From Nitrospirales bacterium (GTDB taxonomy: Bacteria > Nitrospirota > Nitrospiria > Nitrospirales > UBA8639): a stretch of DNA of 64,000 nt. This document shows positions 45,716 to 55,584 of this stretch, piece by piece. The number at the start of each line of letters is the position of its first letter. The first letter of the stretch is position 1. The notes below the pieces were generated by a model. The model worked only from the letters and a program-made list of their open reading frames with translations, was not told the DNA's origin and ran no database searches. Position numbers and translations under genes: made by a program. The stretch lies in NCBI GenBank assembly GCA_029261355.1, contig JAJDBM010000024.1, positions 124,001-188,000 of the forward strand, given 5' to 3'.

Positions 45716-46810
45716 TTAGGCATTGTATACTGGGATAGGCTCACTCACCCGCACATCGATATACGTACGATGCACTTCGAGCATCAAGGGAAGCATGTCT
45801 TCAAAGAGTTGTACTAACTGAGGATCAAGGTGACCGCCAGCTAATCCACGAATATGTTCCGTCGCTTTCTCAATTGCCCAGGCTTCTTTATAAGGCCGTT
45901 GGGATGTTAAGGCATCAAAAATATCACAAACCGCACAGATTCTCCCGGGTAATGGGATATCCTCCCCTGAGAGTTTATTGGGATACCCTGAGCCATCCCA
46001 TTTTTCATGATGTGTAAGCGCGATGATTTCGGCCATTTGCAACAGTGCGGACTCACTACCTGACAATAATTCGGCCCCAATCACCGTGTGCCGACGCATC
46101 GTGAGCCACTCTTCATCCGTTAATTTATCCGGCTTCAAGAGAATTTCATCGGGAATACCAATCTTGCCAATATCGTGCATGGGCATGGCCTGTTGAATCA
46201 ATCGACATTCATCCTCGTCCATTCCCGCGGCTTGCGCCAAAATCGCCGCATAGTGACTCATACGAACAATATGGGCTCCGGTATCATTGTCCCGATACTC
46301 AGCCGCCCGGCCTAAGCGATGAATAACTTCTCGTTGCGTATCTTCCAATGCTTTGGTTCTGGTCGACACCGTCTCTTCTAACATTTCCATTTGCTGTACA
46401 TTTTCTTTATGAAGTAGCCCGGTCTCCAGCAAATTACGAATCCGCATGAGCACTTCGACTTTATCAAATGGCTTATTCAGAAAGTCCTTTGCACCGGATT
46501 CGAGTGCACGCAATCGAGTGCCACGATCTTCTTCGGACGTCAGCACAAGAATAGGTAGAAACGGTCGCTTATTCACGACTTTTAACTGCCCCATGACCTG
46601 AAACCCATCAACCTCAGGCATGCGTATATCTAAACAAATTAAATCCGGATTGATCTCTCGGTATAACTTCACCACTTCTGTGGAATCCGTTGTACTATGA
46701 ATATTGGTATATCCAGAAGCCTGCAGGATATTCTCCAACAGCATGATATTTGTCATTTGATCATCGACAATCAAGATGGCTGCTTTTTGACATTGAAGTT
46801 GAGAAATCAT
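45716..46810 (-). CDS. RpfG-like response regulator with HD-GYP output
   Basis: The 364-residue protein joins a receiver (ILIVDDQMTNIMLLENIL; acceptor Asp61 in LICLDIRMPEVDG; Lys in FLNKPFDKVEV) to an HD-GYP domain. The HD-GYP part begins with VIHRLGRAAEYRDNDTGAHI, then MPMHDIGKIGIPDEILLKP, HHEKWDGSGYPNKL and ICAVCDIFDALTSQRPYK. All motifs of an active c-di-GMP phosphodiesterase, including GYP, are intact. In Xanthomonas RpfG this layout couples phosphorylation to c-di-GMP breakdown. The upstream gap of 272 bases leads to the hybrid kinase (47083-50088), a candidate phosphate donor. Confidence 0.95.
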   Translation of the reverse strand: MISQLQCQKAAILIVDDQMTNIMLLENILQASGYTNIHSTTDSTEVVKLYREINPDLICLDIRMPEVDGFQVMGQLKVVNKRPFLPILVLTSEEDRGTRLRALESGAKDFLNKPFDKVEVLMRIRNLLETGLLHKENVQQMEMLEETVSTRTKALEDTQREVIHRLGRAAEYRDNDTGAHIVRMSHYAAILAQAAGMDEDECRLIQQAMPMHDIGKIGIPDEILLKPDKLTDEEWLTMRRHTVIGAELLSGSESALLQMAEIIALTHHEKWDGSGYPNKLSGEDIPLPGRICAVCDIFDALTSQRPYKEAWAIEKATEHIRGLAGGHLDPQLVQLFEDMLPLMLEVHRTYIDVRVSEPIPVYNA

Positions 46811-47082
46811 TTCACGACTCTTTTAGGCAGTGGTTTTAATATTGGATGTGAACAAACCGAATGAAATCTATCTCCCCTCCGAATGAAGAGAGTTAATTAC
46901 TCTGTATTTCGGTCAATTATCTGTGAACTTTACTCATTTCCTCAATTTCCATCTTCCATCCGCGATCCAGAGGTCCAACATATTCCTAAAACTTGAATAA
47001 ATTGACACGAATCAGAAACTCGAGCCTAATCATTTCAAGTAAGCTCAAGCCTCGCGACGGTCAAGGAACTATAAAAATCTCT

Positions 47083-50000
47083 TTATACATCCGTTGATTG
47101 CGTCGAACCATTCTGCAAAAAAACATCGATCGCCTGCAATTCTGTCTGGAGTCCTATAACATTGCCTTTGGCTACCTCTAGCGAATCAGATGCACAGTAG
47201 TGTTCAAGATTCTTAGCTATGTCCGCAAGACGATGTGCCCCAATATTCTGGCAGATACCTTTCAACCCATGAGCGGCCTTGGAAAGGGCCGCTGGATCAT
47301 CTTGTTCTACTGCCAGCTCAACTTGAGTCACACAGATGGTGGCGTCTTCGACAAATTGCTGGAGCATCCGGGCAAGAAAGTCTTCACCTCCTAAATGACG
47401 CAACTCAGCCAACACCGCCTCATCAATGAGGGCAGAAGATAATGGACGCAGTGTATTACTCCCATCGTGTCGCTCATGTTCACGATCAGTCAAATAGCTT
47501 AACTTCATCTCATTTTCGTTTTCCGATTCCTGCGTCACCCTTTCACTTTCGTCTAGATTCTCGATTTCTTCAGGACATTCTTGTGGCATCCAACGGACTA
47601 ATGTCTCAGCTAATTGCTTAACCTGAATGGGCTTCGCCACATAATCATCCATTCCAGAAGATAAACATTTATCTCGATCACCCTGCATGGCATTGGCTGT
47701 CATCGCAATAATGGGTAGATGAACAACCGGCTGCTGCTGTTCGCCACTCCAATGATGATACTCCCCTTGCCTCTCGCGTGCACGTATAGCACGAGTAGCA
47801 TCATAGCCATCCATCTCCGGCATTTGACAATCCATTAAAACAAGGTCATAGGGCTGTCTGATCACAGCCTCTATCGCTTCCAATCCATTGGCCACGACAT
47901 CCGCTCGATAGCCCAATTGTTTCAGCATCAGCACAGCGAGTTCCTGATTCACGCGATGATCATCAACCACCAAAATTTTTCCATTTTTATTCGGTTCATT
48001 TTCCTTGTGACTTTTCCGAGTCAATAGCGGGAACGCCTCAATACCTTCGAATGATTTACCCATGAGTATGGTCAATCGAGCAAACAGCTGGTCCTTACGA
48101 ATGGGTTTGTTGATAGATGCCTCAAAATCAGCATTCTGAGCCCTCACGTCATCACCCCGTTGTCCGATAGAAGTCATTAACATAAGTTTTATGTTAGCAT
48201 GCTGTGGATCACTCTTGATGATTCGAGCAAACGCAACGCCATCCATACCTGGCATCTGTCCATCAATCAAACACATATCAAATGGATTTCCACTTGTCAG
48301 GGAGTCCTGAAGAACGGCCAACCCTTCAGCCGGAGTCGAAGCGGTAACACATTCAATACCCCATTCCGCTGCAAATTTGCTGAGAAGATAACGAGAGGTC
48401 CCATTGTCATCAACACAGCAAAGCCGCAATCCTTCCAGGAGTTTCCGGGAAACCACTTTCGTAGGTAAGGATTGCTTCCCTAGACGAAGAGTAAACCAAA
48501 AAATACTCCCTTCACCAACCCGACTCGTGACTCCAATCTCGCCCTCCATAAGCTGAACCAATTGCTTACAAATAGCCAGCCCTAAGCCTGTGCCTCCATA
48601 TTTTCGTGTCGTAGAACTATCCGCCTGGCTAAACGATTCAAATAGTTTATTCTGTGCGTCAGAGGTAATCCCAACCCCAGTGTCGGAGACATGGACACGA
48701 ATCGCAATATGGTCATCGGCCTCATCTTCACGAAGAATCTGGACCCCCACTTCTCCTGACTCGGTAAACTTGAGAGCGTTGCCAACTAAATTGAGTAGAA
48801 TTTGACGAATTCGTCCAGGGTCCCCTCGCACATCGGTGGGGACATCATCGAATATCAACCCCGTCAACTCGATACCTTTGCTTGCCGCGCGTTCTGCCAC
48901 TAACTCTAAACTTTCTTCGAGTGCCGTTCGTAAATTAAAATCGATGAATTCAAGTTCCAGTTTGCCAGCTTCAATTTTAGAAAAGTCCAGAATATCGTTT
49001 ATGATCGTTAACAACGCATCAGAGGAATTTCTAACCGTTTCCGCATAGTACCGTTGGTCTTGCGTGAGGTCTGTATCCAACAACAGTCCAGTCATTCCAA
49101 TCACCCCATTCATGGGCGTCCGAATTTCATGACTCATGGTCGCAAGAAATTCAGCTTTAGCACGTGCCCCTTCCAATGCCTCATCACGAGAAATGGCCAA
49201 CTGTGAATTTTTACCTTCAAGGTCGAGAGCCGTTTCCCGTAAGCGAATTTCAATATGCTCTCGCTCTTCATTTTCAATTCGAAGTAGCTCATTGGTTCGT
49301 GACAATTCTCCCGTCCTATTGGCAACCAACTCTTCTAGGCGTTCCTGATGAAGCGCCAACTGACGATCACGTTCTTGAATATGACACAACATGCCATTAA
49401 ATCCATCAATGAGCGTCCCGATTTCATCATCAGCATGCTTGTGAACTCTCAGAGAATAGTCTTGTTGCTCTGAAATTTGACGAGAGACAGTCGTTAGCGC
49501 CAAGAGTGGGTCAGAAATCGTCCGTTGAATCCTCGTCGACAAAAGAAAAGAAACTAATCCTGAAACGAGGAATACGAGTAATGTAATTCCCATAATTTCC
49601 TGCAACCGGGCGCCAAGAACACTCAGATGTAATTGCAGATAAATCGTCCCAAGTCGTTCTCCATCAAGCACAATGTCTCGAATTATCGATACGGACGAGA
49701 GCGTATACTTACTACTTTGCACTCCAGCTTTATGAAGAGTGAAATTCGCATCGACCGACAGACCTTGTTGCGCAAAAATACTCCCATTCCTATCAAAGAT
49801 TATTGCCCGTGTGATATCAGGGTGAAAGCGTAATCCCTCCAAAATTTCTTCTGCCGATTTCTTATCTTGAAAGGCCAATGCAGCCGTACTATTGGCACCC
49901 ACAACATTCGCATGTATAGCCAATTCGCGGAGAGAGGTCTGGCGTAGAAGATACAAGTCATTCAGGATCAAGATTCCATATGACGACAGGAGAGCAATGC

Positions 50001-50088
50001 TCGTCGTCGCCAATATGACGAAGAGCAGCTTCCCTTTAAGAGACGCGCCGTGAAAATAATGACGTATCATGTGAAATGGACCATTCAT
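47083..50088 (-). CDS. Hybrid kinase: CHASE8-HAMP-HisKA-REC-REC-HPt
   Basis: A 1,001-residue BarA-like sensor. Two membrane segments ([36 protein letters not shown]) enclose a CHASE8-type periplasmic domain ([20 protein letters not shown]). HAMP follows. The H-box is [16 protein letters not shown] (His near 320) and the ATPase has [15 protein letters not shown] and GTGLGLAI. Two receivers come next ([22 protein letters not shown] with VVDDHRVNQ). A C-terminal HPt domain has its phospho-His in [14 protein letters not shown]. Its start overlaps the yfiR-like stop as ATGA, so signal partner and sensor are co-translated. The full relay is intact; the final regulator is not adjacent unless it is the RpfG-like protein. 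Confidence 0.95.
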   Translation of the reverse strand: MNGPFHMIRHYFHGASLKGKLLFVILATTSIALLSSYGILILNDLYLLRQTSLRELAIHANVVGANSTAALAFQDKKSAEEILEGLRFHPDITRAIIFDRNGSIFAQQGLSVDANFTLHKAGVQSSKYTLSSVSIIRDIVLDGERLGTIYLQLHLSVLGARLQEIMGITLLVFLVSGLVSFLLSTRIQRTISDPLLALTTVSRQISEQQDYSLRVHKHADDEIGTLIDGFNGMLCHIQERDRQLALHQERLEELVANRTGELSRTNELLRIENEEREHIEIRLRETALDLEGKNSQLAISRDEALEGARAKAEFLATMSHEIRTPMNGVIGMTGLLLDTDLTQDQRYYAETVRNSSDALLTIINDILDFSKIEAGKLELEFIDFNLRTALEESLELVAERAASKGIELTGLIFDDVPTDVRGDPGRIRQILLNLVGNALKFTESGEVGVQILREDEADDHIAIRVHVSDTGVGITSDAQNKLFESFSQADSSTTRKYGGTGLGLAICKQLVQLMEGEIGVTSRVGEGSIFWFTLRLGKQSLPTKVVSRKLLEGLRLCCVDDNGTSRYLLSKFAAEWGIECVTASTPAEGLAVLQDSLTSGNPFDMCLIDGQMPGMDGVAFARIIKSDPQHANIKLMLMTSIGQRGDDVRAQNADFEASINKPIRKDQLFARLTILMGKSFEGIEAFPLLTRKSHKENEPNKNGKILVVDDHRVNQELAVLMLKQLGYRADVVANGLEAIEAVIRQPYDLVLMDCQMPEMDGYDATRAIRARERQGEYHHWSGEQQQPVVHLPIIAMTANAMQGDRDKCLSSGMDDYVAKPIQVKQLAETLVRWMPQECPEEIENLDESERVTQESENENEMKLSYLTDREHERHDGSNTLRPLSSALIDEAVLAELRHLGGEDFLARMLQQFVEDATICVTQVELAVEQDDPAALSKAAHGLKGICQNIGAHRLADIAKNLEHYCASDSLEVAKGNVIGLQTELQAIDVFLQNGSTQSTDV

Positions 50089-50648
50089 TCTGACCTGAAA
50101 ATTTTGGCAAGGCGAAGCAACTTTGAGCTTAAATGAATTTTTTTCCGATCAAGCGCATCCGGATTGACCGCAAACCGAATTTTCTTATCTGCATGATAAA
50201 ATTGGATCATTCCGCCATATTCAAGAAAATCTTCTGTCTCTCCCACGAGCAGCGCTTGCGTCTGTTTCAGTAATTGTTGAACATTTTTTTTCGTCATATC
50301 CACGTTTCGATTCACAAACAACACATGGCAGTCTTTCATCTCAATGGTCGACGTATGGTTGCGAACAAGAAATCGACGGGCTTTAACAGATTTCCCTTCA
50401 AACGTCTTTTCCAATAATCCACCAAACGAGTTTTCTCCATAATTACAGATATGGATCCGTGTATTTTCTTGAGAAAACACCTGACCTGGCCATTCTGCAA
50501 ATTGCACAAAATGATACAAAAATGCCGCTTTTAGTTTATATTCGGTGCGAGACTCGGCGAAGGAATCACTAGAGGATATGCCAACACTCAAGGACAAAAA
50601 GCCAAGGAGTAGACACAGAAACCTGAACAATGATGAAAGAGTTAACAA
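50085..50648 (-). CDS. YfiR/DUF4154 periplasmic protein
   Basis: A 187-residue secreted protein of the YfiR family. The first possible start is a TTG; the signal peptide [20 protein letters not shown] ends near FAES. The mature domain starts with [20 protein letters not shown] and includes [31 protein letters not shown] and [20 protein letters not shown], all characteristic. In Pseudomonas YfiR represses the diguanylate cyclase YfiN. Here it is fused in operon with a CHASE8 hybrid kinase instead, so it may gate the kinase's periplasmic domain. That role is inferred from the CHASE8 domain common to YfiN. Confidence 0.92.
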   Translation of the reverse strand: MLTLSSLFRFLCLLLGFLSLSVGISSSDSFAESRTEYKLKAAFLYHFVQFAEWPGQVFSQENTRIHICNYGENSFGGLLEKTFEGKSVKARRFLVRNHTSTIEMKDCHVLFVNRNVDMTKKNVQQLLKQTQALLVGETEDFLEYGGMIQFYHADKKIRFAVNPDALDRKKIHLSSKLLRLAKIFRSE

Positions 50649-50749
50649 TGCTACGATTCCAAGTGGGGGAAGGTATCCATCAAGATACCTATCTCACAGT
50701 ACTGAATATTCCAGGTTCTAAAAAGAATCATTCTCAAGATAAAATTCTC

Positions 50750-52798
50750 TCAAAAATTCCATGTAATTTTCCCATACATGCTACGTTGAACTTCTGTGGC
50801 TTGCGTTTGTAGGAAGCTTGAGGCCATTTCTGGATGATGTTTATCGAGAAGATTTTGTCCAACGAGAGAGATTTCCACATCCTTCCAGGGCTTCCATCCG
50901 ACTCTCAGGTCAAGCTCCCAGTAACTTGGAATAGATTGACTCGGAAGTGCATCGACATACCGCACCCACGAATCTAGCTCAACGTTGAATGGTAAGCTGA
51001 CGAGGGATCGAATTGATGCTTGATGATGTGGATTACCCTGTTCATCTACATCAGGCAATCCTAATGCCCCGGCTTCGGTCTCAACGTCTATATTTAAATA
51101 GGTATATGCCCCTCGAATTTGCCACGATTCAAACACTTGGACATTGGCCGCAACTTCCACTCCATGTGTGCGGGCTTCCTTATTATTCACAAATTGGAAG
51201 GTGGGAAGTGGGGTGACTGCCACACGTTTCGTGCCGAGAAGATTGTCGTACAAATTATAAAACGCGGTGACATCAAAGGTTGCTTCAGGGATCGGCGCCA
51301 GACGATATCCAACCTCAAGCGCCACCAAACTTTCAGGACCAAGTCGTTGATTGCCTCTGATACGAACAGGCACTGTCAATGCCGGTGGGTTCGGTGGGAG
51401 AACAACCGCTCCATTATCCGCGGCTCGAGATGGCACTCTCACGGCTCGTGACGCCGCAAGCCACCACGTATGTTCAGAGACCGGCTGCCATAGGACCCGA
51501 CCACTGGGTTGGACTTCAAACCCAGTGTAGTCATTGCGCGAAAGCTTGCTGCCTAGTGTGATTTTGACCGTATCCGCCAATAAACTTATTTCATCTTGAA
51601 TAAAACCATTAAATAAGTGAAAGGTTTCCTCCTGAGGTGACGGGGAGACTGTGAAAGTTGTGCGATATTCATCCATCCAATAGCGATATCCCAAGCCCCA
51701 CACGAAGTCCTGGTCAAAAGGCAGAGCAAAACGATGCTGAAAGTCAAAGTCAAATGTATCAATCGTGGTCTTAATGGCCGTCTCTTCTCGTTGAGAATAA
51801 TCATAAAAAAACTTCAATGCCAGGTCAGAGTCCTGTGAAACCTTATGAGCCCACTGCATAAGGATATGCCCCCCTGTCATCTTAATATCTTCGTCCACTG
51901 CCCGAGAAAAAGAAGGTGCGACGAGTGTGGGAAGTGTCACGCGTTGACCGACATTTCCATCATAGATAGCTCCCTCTGCCATGAAGGTATTCTGATGATC
52001 GATATCCCAATCAGTTCGAAAACCGCCTCGAAGCATTCGCCAGTCATCATGCGCCCCCGATTGATTGAAGTACGTATCTCGATTCAAGGCTTTCGCAAAT
52101 AATCGATAATGAAGATCCTGGCCAAATCCCCCACCATACCTCACTCCACCAATGGCCTCCTCAGTTCCACCTAACGTAGAGATGAGTCCTCCATGAGTAT
52201 CTTTGGCGTTTTTCGTAATAATGTTGATTACCCCATTCACGGCATTGACACCCCACAAAGTACCGCCAGGTCCACGAATGACCTCAATTCTCTCGATATC
52301 TTCAAGTATGGTATCTTCAGCTTCCCAAATTGTTCCGGCAAAAAATGAGTTATACAGATTGCGCCCATCAATTAACACAAGCATTTTGTTACTAAAGCGA
52401 CTATTAAACCCTCTGGCGGAGACAGCCCATTTGTTGCTATCGAGCCGTGCGACTTGAAGGCCCGGCACCATACGCAAGGCCTCGGGGATACTCGTGACAC
52501 CAGACCGTCGAATATCCTCTTGAGTAATCACAAAAATAGCGGCCGCAGCTCCGGAAAGTTTCTGCTTTTTCTTGGATACTGAAGTCACTTCGAGATCCAT
52601 CAGCTCCTCTAAACTCAGTTGAGTAAGATCATTTGAAGAATTGGATTCCGTTGCTCCCAAGGCTATGCAAGGAAATATTGACGAACTTCCAATGGAAAGA
52701 AGCATGACCCATCCTAGAATAACCTTGGTCCAGGAAACACGAGATAACACAACCCCTCTTGCGTATTGCCCTTTTTTATTCAATCGACTTTTCGACAT
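50750..52798 (-). CDS. TonB-dependent receptor 2
   Basis: A 682-residue outer-membrane receptor: signal peptide (VILGWVMLLSIGSSSIF), a short stretch LTQLSLEELMDLEVTSVSKK, the plug domain (AIFVITQEDIRRSGVTSIPE; IERIEVIRGPGGTLWGVNAV) and a 22-stranded barrel ending in Phe (SMYGKITWNF). It belongs to the subfamily with the LSLEELMDLEVTS opening that usually accompanies YfiR-kinase operons. Its start overlaps the stop of the preceding receptor gene by one base (TAATG), and the two are clear paralogues. The transported ligand is unknown; siderophore, vitamin or polysaccharide transport are all possible. Confidence 0.93.
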   Translation of the reverse strand: MSKSRLNKKGQYARGVVLSRVSWTKVILGWVMLLSIGSSSIFPCIALGATESNSSNDLTQLSLEELMDLEVTSVSKKKQKLSGAAAAIFVITQEDIRRSGVTSIPEALRMVPGLQVARLDSNKWAVSARGFNSRFSNKMLVLIDGRNLYNSFFAGTIWEAEDTILEDIERIEVIRGPGGTLWGVNAVNGVINIITKNAKDTHGGLISTLGGTEEAIGGVRYGGGFGQDLHYRLFAKALNRDTYFNQSGAHDDWRMLRGGFRTDWDIDHQNTFMAEGAIYDGNVGQRVTLPTLVAPSFSRAVDEDIKMTGGHILMQWAHKVSQDSDLALKFFYDYSQREETAIKTTIDTFDFDFQHRFALPFDQDFVWGLGYRYWMDEYRTTFTVSPSPQEETFHLFNGFIQDEISLLADTVKITLGSKLSRNDYTGFEVQPSGRVLWQPVSEHTWWLAASRAVRVPSRAADNGAVVLPPNPPALTVPVRIRGNQRLGPESLVALEVGYRLAPIPEATFDVTAFYNLYDNLLGTKRVAVTPLPTFQFVNNKEARTHGVEVAANVQVFESWQIRGAYTYLNIDVETEAGALGLPDVDEQGNPHHQASIRSLVSLPFNVELDSWVRYVDALPSQSIPSYWELDLRVGWKPWKDVEISLVGQNLLDKHHPEMASSFLQTQATEVQRSMYGKITWNF

Positions 52799-54882
52799 TA
52801 AAATTTTCCTGTCATTTTCAGATATCCACTTCTCGGAACTTCGCTGGCGGTCGCTCCTCCGATTGACCCACCACCGACCCCAGATCCACCAGCAAATTCT
52901 GGATGTTGACTATCAAATAAATTTTGACCAACTAGACTAATTTCTATTTCATCTGTTGGCTTCCACCCCAAGCGTGCATCCACACGGGTATAACTTTGGA
53001 TCCCCAAGTTTGGAAGTTGAGAAACAAAGTACACACCGGAATCAAACTCCAAGTTGTGAGGGAGATCGTACGTGGAACGAATCTTGAACTGATGCTTTGG
53101 ATCATTCCCTGTCGCATTCGAGGCCGTGGCATTCAAACTCGAAGCATCAGATCGTAAACGTAGCCTTTGCCAAGTATAGTTCCCCGTTAAACTCCAATCT
53201 TGAGTCACATTCCATTTGCTGACAATCTCGACACCGTAGGAATTCCCATTCATTCGATTCTGAAATTGATTCGGAATAACAAGATGTGTGGGAGATGGTG
53301 TCGCTTCTAACAATGGTGTTTGGGATTCCGTCGTCAAGAGATGACGATAGACATTGTAGAATGTTGCTATATCGATCGAAACAGTTGAGAGCGGAACACT
53401 CCGATATCCCAGCTCATACGCAAGGACTTCCTCTGGTTTGAAATTATCATTATTCATGAGCGAGACGACCGTGGGGAATGGAATGCCTGAAGTAGCCGCC
53501 ACATTCGTTCGCCCATCTCGTTCGATACGAGATGGGAGGCGAACGGCACGAGAAACAGCTCCCCACAATGTATGCTGTGAATGAAGATTCCATATCACAC
53601 GACCATTGGGTTGATACTCCAAGCCACTATAGGAATTTGATGAAACTTTCGTTCCAGCAATGATCCGTAATTTTTCTGGAATAAGGGTAATGGTATCTTG
53701 AATAAATCCATTAAAAATTTGTAAGGCAAAACGTTTAGGGTCTAAGGCAATCGTAAAGGTATTACCGATGACATCTTGAGAATAACGATATCCAATTCCC
53801 CATTGCATGTCATGACTACTTCCGACAGAAAAATTATGATGGATGTCGAAATCAATCGTATCTCGATCAATGTCAATCGTCACTTCTCGGCGTTGAGTTC
53901 GATCGTAGTACACTTGAATTGTCAGTTCTGACAACGACGAAAACATGTGAGTCCATCGAGTGAGAATATTTCCACCTCGAACTTTTGCGGTATTGAATAC
54001 ACTCGATGATGTCGCAGGGACAAGCGTTGTTGTCGAGATTTGTTGATCCGAACGCCCATCATAGATGTCCCCTTGAATCGTCACAGTATTGTCTAGAGAC
54101 GGTGTCCAATCACTCCGAAAGCCAAATCGACCTTGACTCCATTCATCAACTGCTGACCGCCCTGTTGATAATGAAAAATTATCACGATTGAAATATTTTC
54201 CGTACATACGAAAAGCGAAATCATCACCAACTTTCCCTCCGTATCGGACTGCGCCAAACCCCTGTTCAAGATTACCTCCTCCAGCCACAACCATCATTCC
54301 TTGAGTTTCATGAGCCGTCTTCGTAATTATGTTAATAATGCCATTGACTGCATTGGCACCCCAAATCGTTCCTCCTGGACCACGAATCACTTCAATTCTG
54401 TCAACATCTTCTAACAACACATCCTGAACATCCCAATATACCCCAGCGAATAAGGGCGTATAGACACTTCGCCCATCGATAAGAATGAGTAGCTTATTTG
54501 CATATTGCCCGTTAAACCCTCGAGAAGAGATTGCCCACTTATTAGCAGTAAGCCGAGCGACCTCAAGACCTGGAACCAAACGAAGAGCCTCAGGAATACT
54601 CGTCATGCCAGATCGCCGAAGATCTTCTTGAGTCAAAACAAAAATCGCTGAGGGGACTGAAGACAATTTTTGCCGCTTCTTCGATGCAGAGGTTATCTCT
54701 ACATCCATTAATTCCTCTAAACTCAATTGAGTGAAATCCTCAGCTTGATTCGTTGACTCCTCGGTCACCTCCTGTGCATCGACAAAGTCGATACATGACA
54801 AACTCACACATCCCCACATGAGAATGATAAAAAGTATATATATATTTCGAATCATTAAATCGTGACTAGCAAGCGAACCCAT
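52798..54882 (-). CDS. TonB-dependent receptor 1
   Basis: I place the start at the ATG at 54882, eight bases after GAGG; the open frame extends 16 codons to a TTG. The 694-residue product has a signal peptide (NIYILFIILMWGCVSLSCI) followed by FTQLSLEELMDVEITSASKK. The plug domain has AIFVLTQEDLRRSGMTSIPE and EVIRGPGGTIWGANAVNGII, and a barrel ends in Phe (GYLKMTGKF). It shares the N-terminal 130 residues of the plug nearly word for word with the downstream receptor, showing tandem duplication. The barrels differ more, so ligands may differ. It is the first gene of the receptor-receptor-YfiR-kinase operon. Confidence 0.93.
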   Translation of the reverse strand: MGSLASHDLMIRNIYILFIILMWGCVSLSCIDFVDAQEVTEESTNQAEDFTQLSLEELMDVEITSASKKRQKLSSVPSAIFVLTQEDLRRSGMTSIPEALRLVPGLEVARLTANKWAISSRGFNGQYANKLLILIDGRSVYTPLFAGVYWDVQDVLLEDVDRIEVIRGPGGTIWGANAVNGIINIITKTAHETQGMMVVAGGGNLEQGFGAVRYGGKVGDDFAFRMYGKYFNRDNFSLSTGRSAVDEWSQGRFGFRSDWTPSLDNTVTIQGDIYDGRSDQQISTTTLVPATSSSVFNTAKVRGGNILTRWTHMFSSLSELTIQVYYDRTQRREVTIDIDRDTIDFDIHHNFSVGSSHDMQWGIGYRYSQDVIGNTFTIALDPKRFALQIFNGFIQDTITLIPEKLRIIAGTKVSSNSYSGLEYQPNGRVIWNLHSQHTLWGAVSRAVRLPSRIERDGRTNVAATSGIPFPTVVSLMNNDNFKPEEVLAYELGYRSVPLSTVSIDIATFYNVYRHLLTTESQTPLLEATPSPTHLVIPNQFQNRMNGNSYGVEIVSKWNVTQDWSLTGNYTWQRLRLRSDASSLNATASNATGNDPKHQFKIRSTYDLPHNLEFDSGVYFVSQLPNLGIQSYTRVDARLGWKPTDEIEISLVGQNLFDSQHPEFAGGSGVGGGSIGGATASEVPRSGYLKMTGKF

Positions 54883-55262
54883 TCTTTCTTCCTCATACTC
54901 CATTCTTAAAACCAAAATATCCTTTAACAAGAATGAGACTCCGAATGGGGACGAACCCGTCTCAACTCTGCCGGATACTTCCCTTCACAAGTGAAAAGAG
55001 TTCTTTCTCTGGTATCGGATATTCACAAGTGATTCTGAATATCGATATGATGACGAAAAATGAGGGTGTGTGGAATACCAAGGTATGGGAATAGGGCGCA
55101 AAACAGGAACAATAAAATACGAACCGTCAGGTCTCTTATGACATATACGTTTTCAAAATTGCTTTAGTATGTATTAACTCTGCCTCAAGACTAGCTTAGG
55201 TTGTGTTTTCTTCCATCCATTGACTTTACCTGGAATAATTGTGCTGCATAGATCGCCATAGT
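54883..55262. other. Intergenic region upstream of the receptor operon
   Basis: About 380 bases that should include the operon promoter. No frame, riboswitch motif or terminator with T-run is recognisable. The HPt relic begins at its far end. Confidence 0.4.
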
Positions 55263-55480
55263 CTATATTCGCTTCACCCCCAGATTGCACAAATCGCCTT
55301 TAACCCATATAGCCGCATCAGCAACCCGTACTCCCCTTTGATCTATGGCATATAGCACCGCTATCAATACAAACGATTACATCTGGTACAAACGGTTCAA
55401 TCTTCTTCAAAAGTTCATGAGCGCCTAAGGATCTGAGCTCATCCATGACTGTCGGATTAACTTCAGAAATTCCAGAAAAA
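55263..55480 (-). pseudogene. Decayed HPt-domain relic (downstream of MHYT kinase)
   Basis: Minus-strand translation gives VNPTVMDELRSLGAHELLKK and then FVPDVIVCIDSG in one frame. A second frame gives VADAAIWVKGDLCNLGVKRI before a stop. These match the HPt domain of the adjacent hybrid kinase ([41 protein letters not shown]) piece by piece. A frameshift lies between the pieces, and the phospho-His position is no longer His (AIW where the kinases have GHG or AHG). It is a non-functional duplicate remnant. Confidence 0.75.
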
Positions 55481-55584
55481 GCTTGCCCCCTCACTCCAGC
55501 TTAATCGTTCGTCGTGGTCTTGGTGCTCACCAAAGTTTCTATCTCGATCACCACATGATGATTTCATTCTGACTCATAAGCCCA

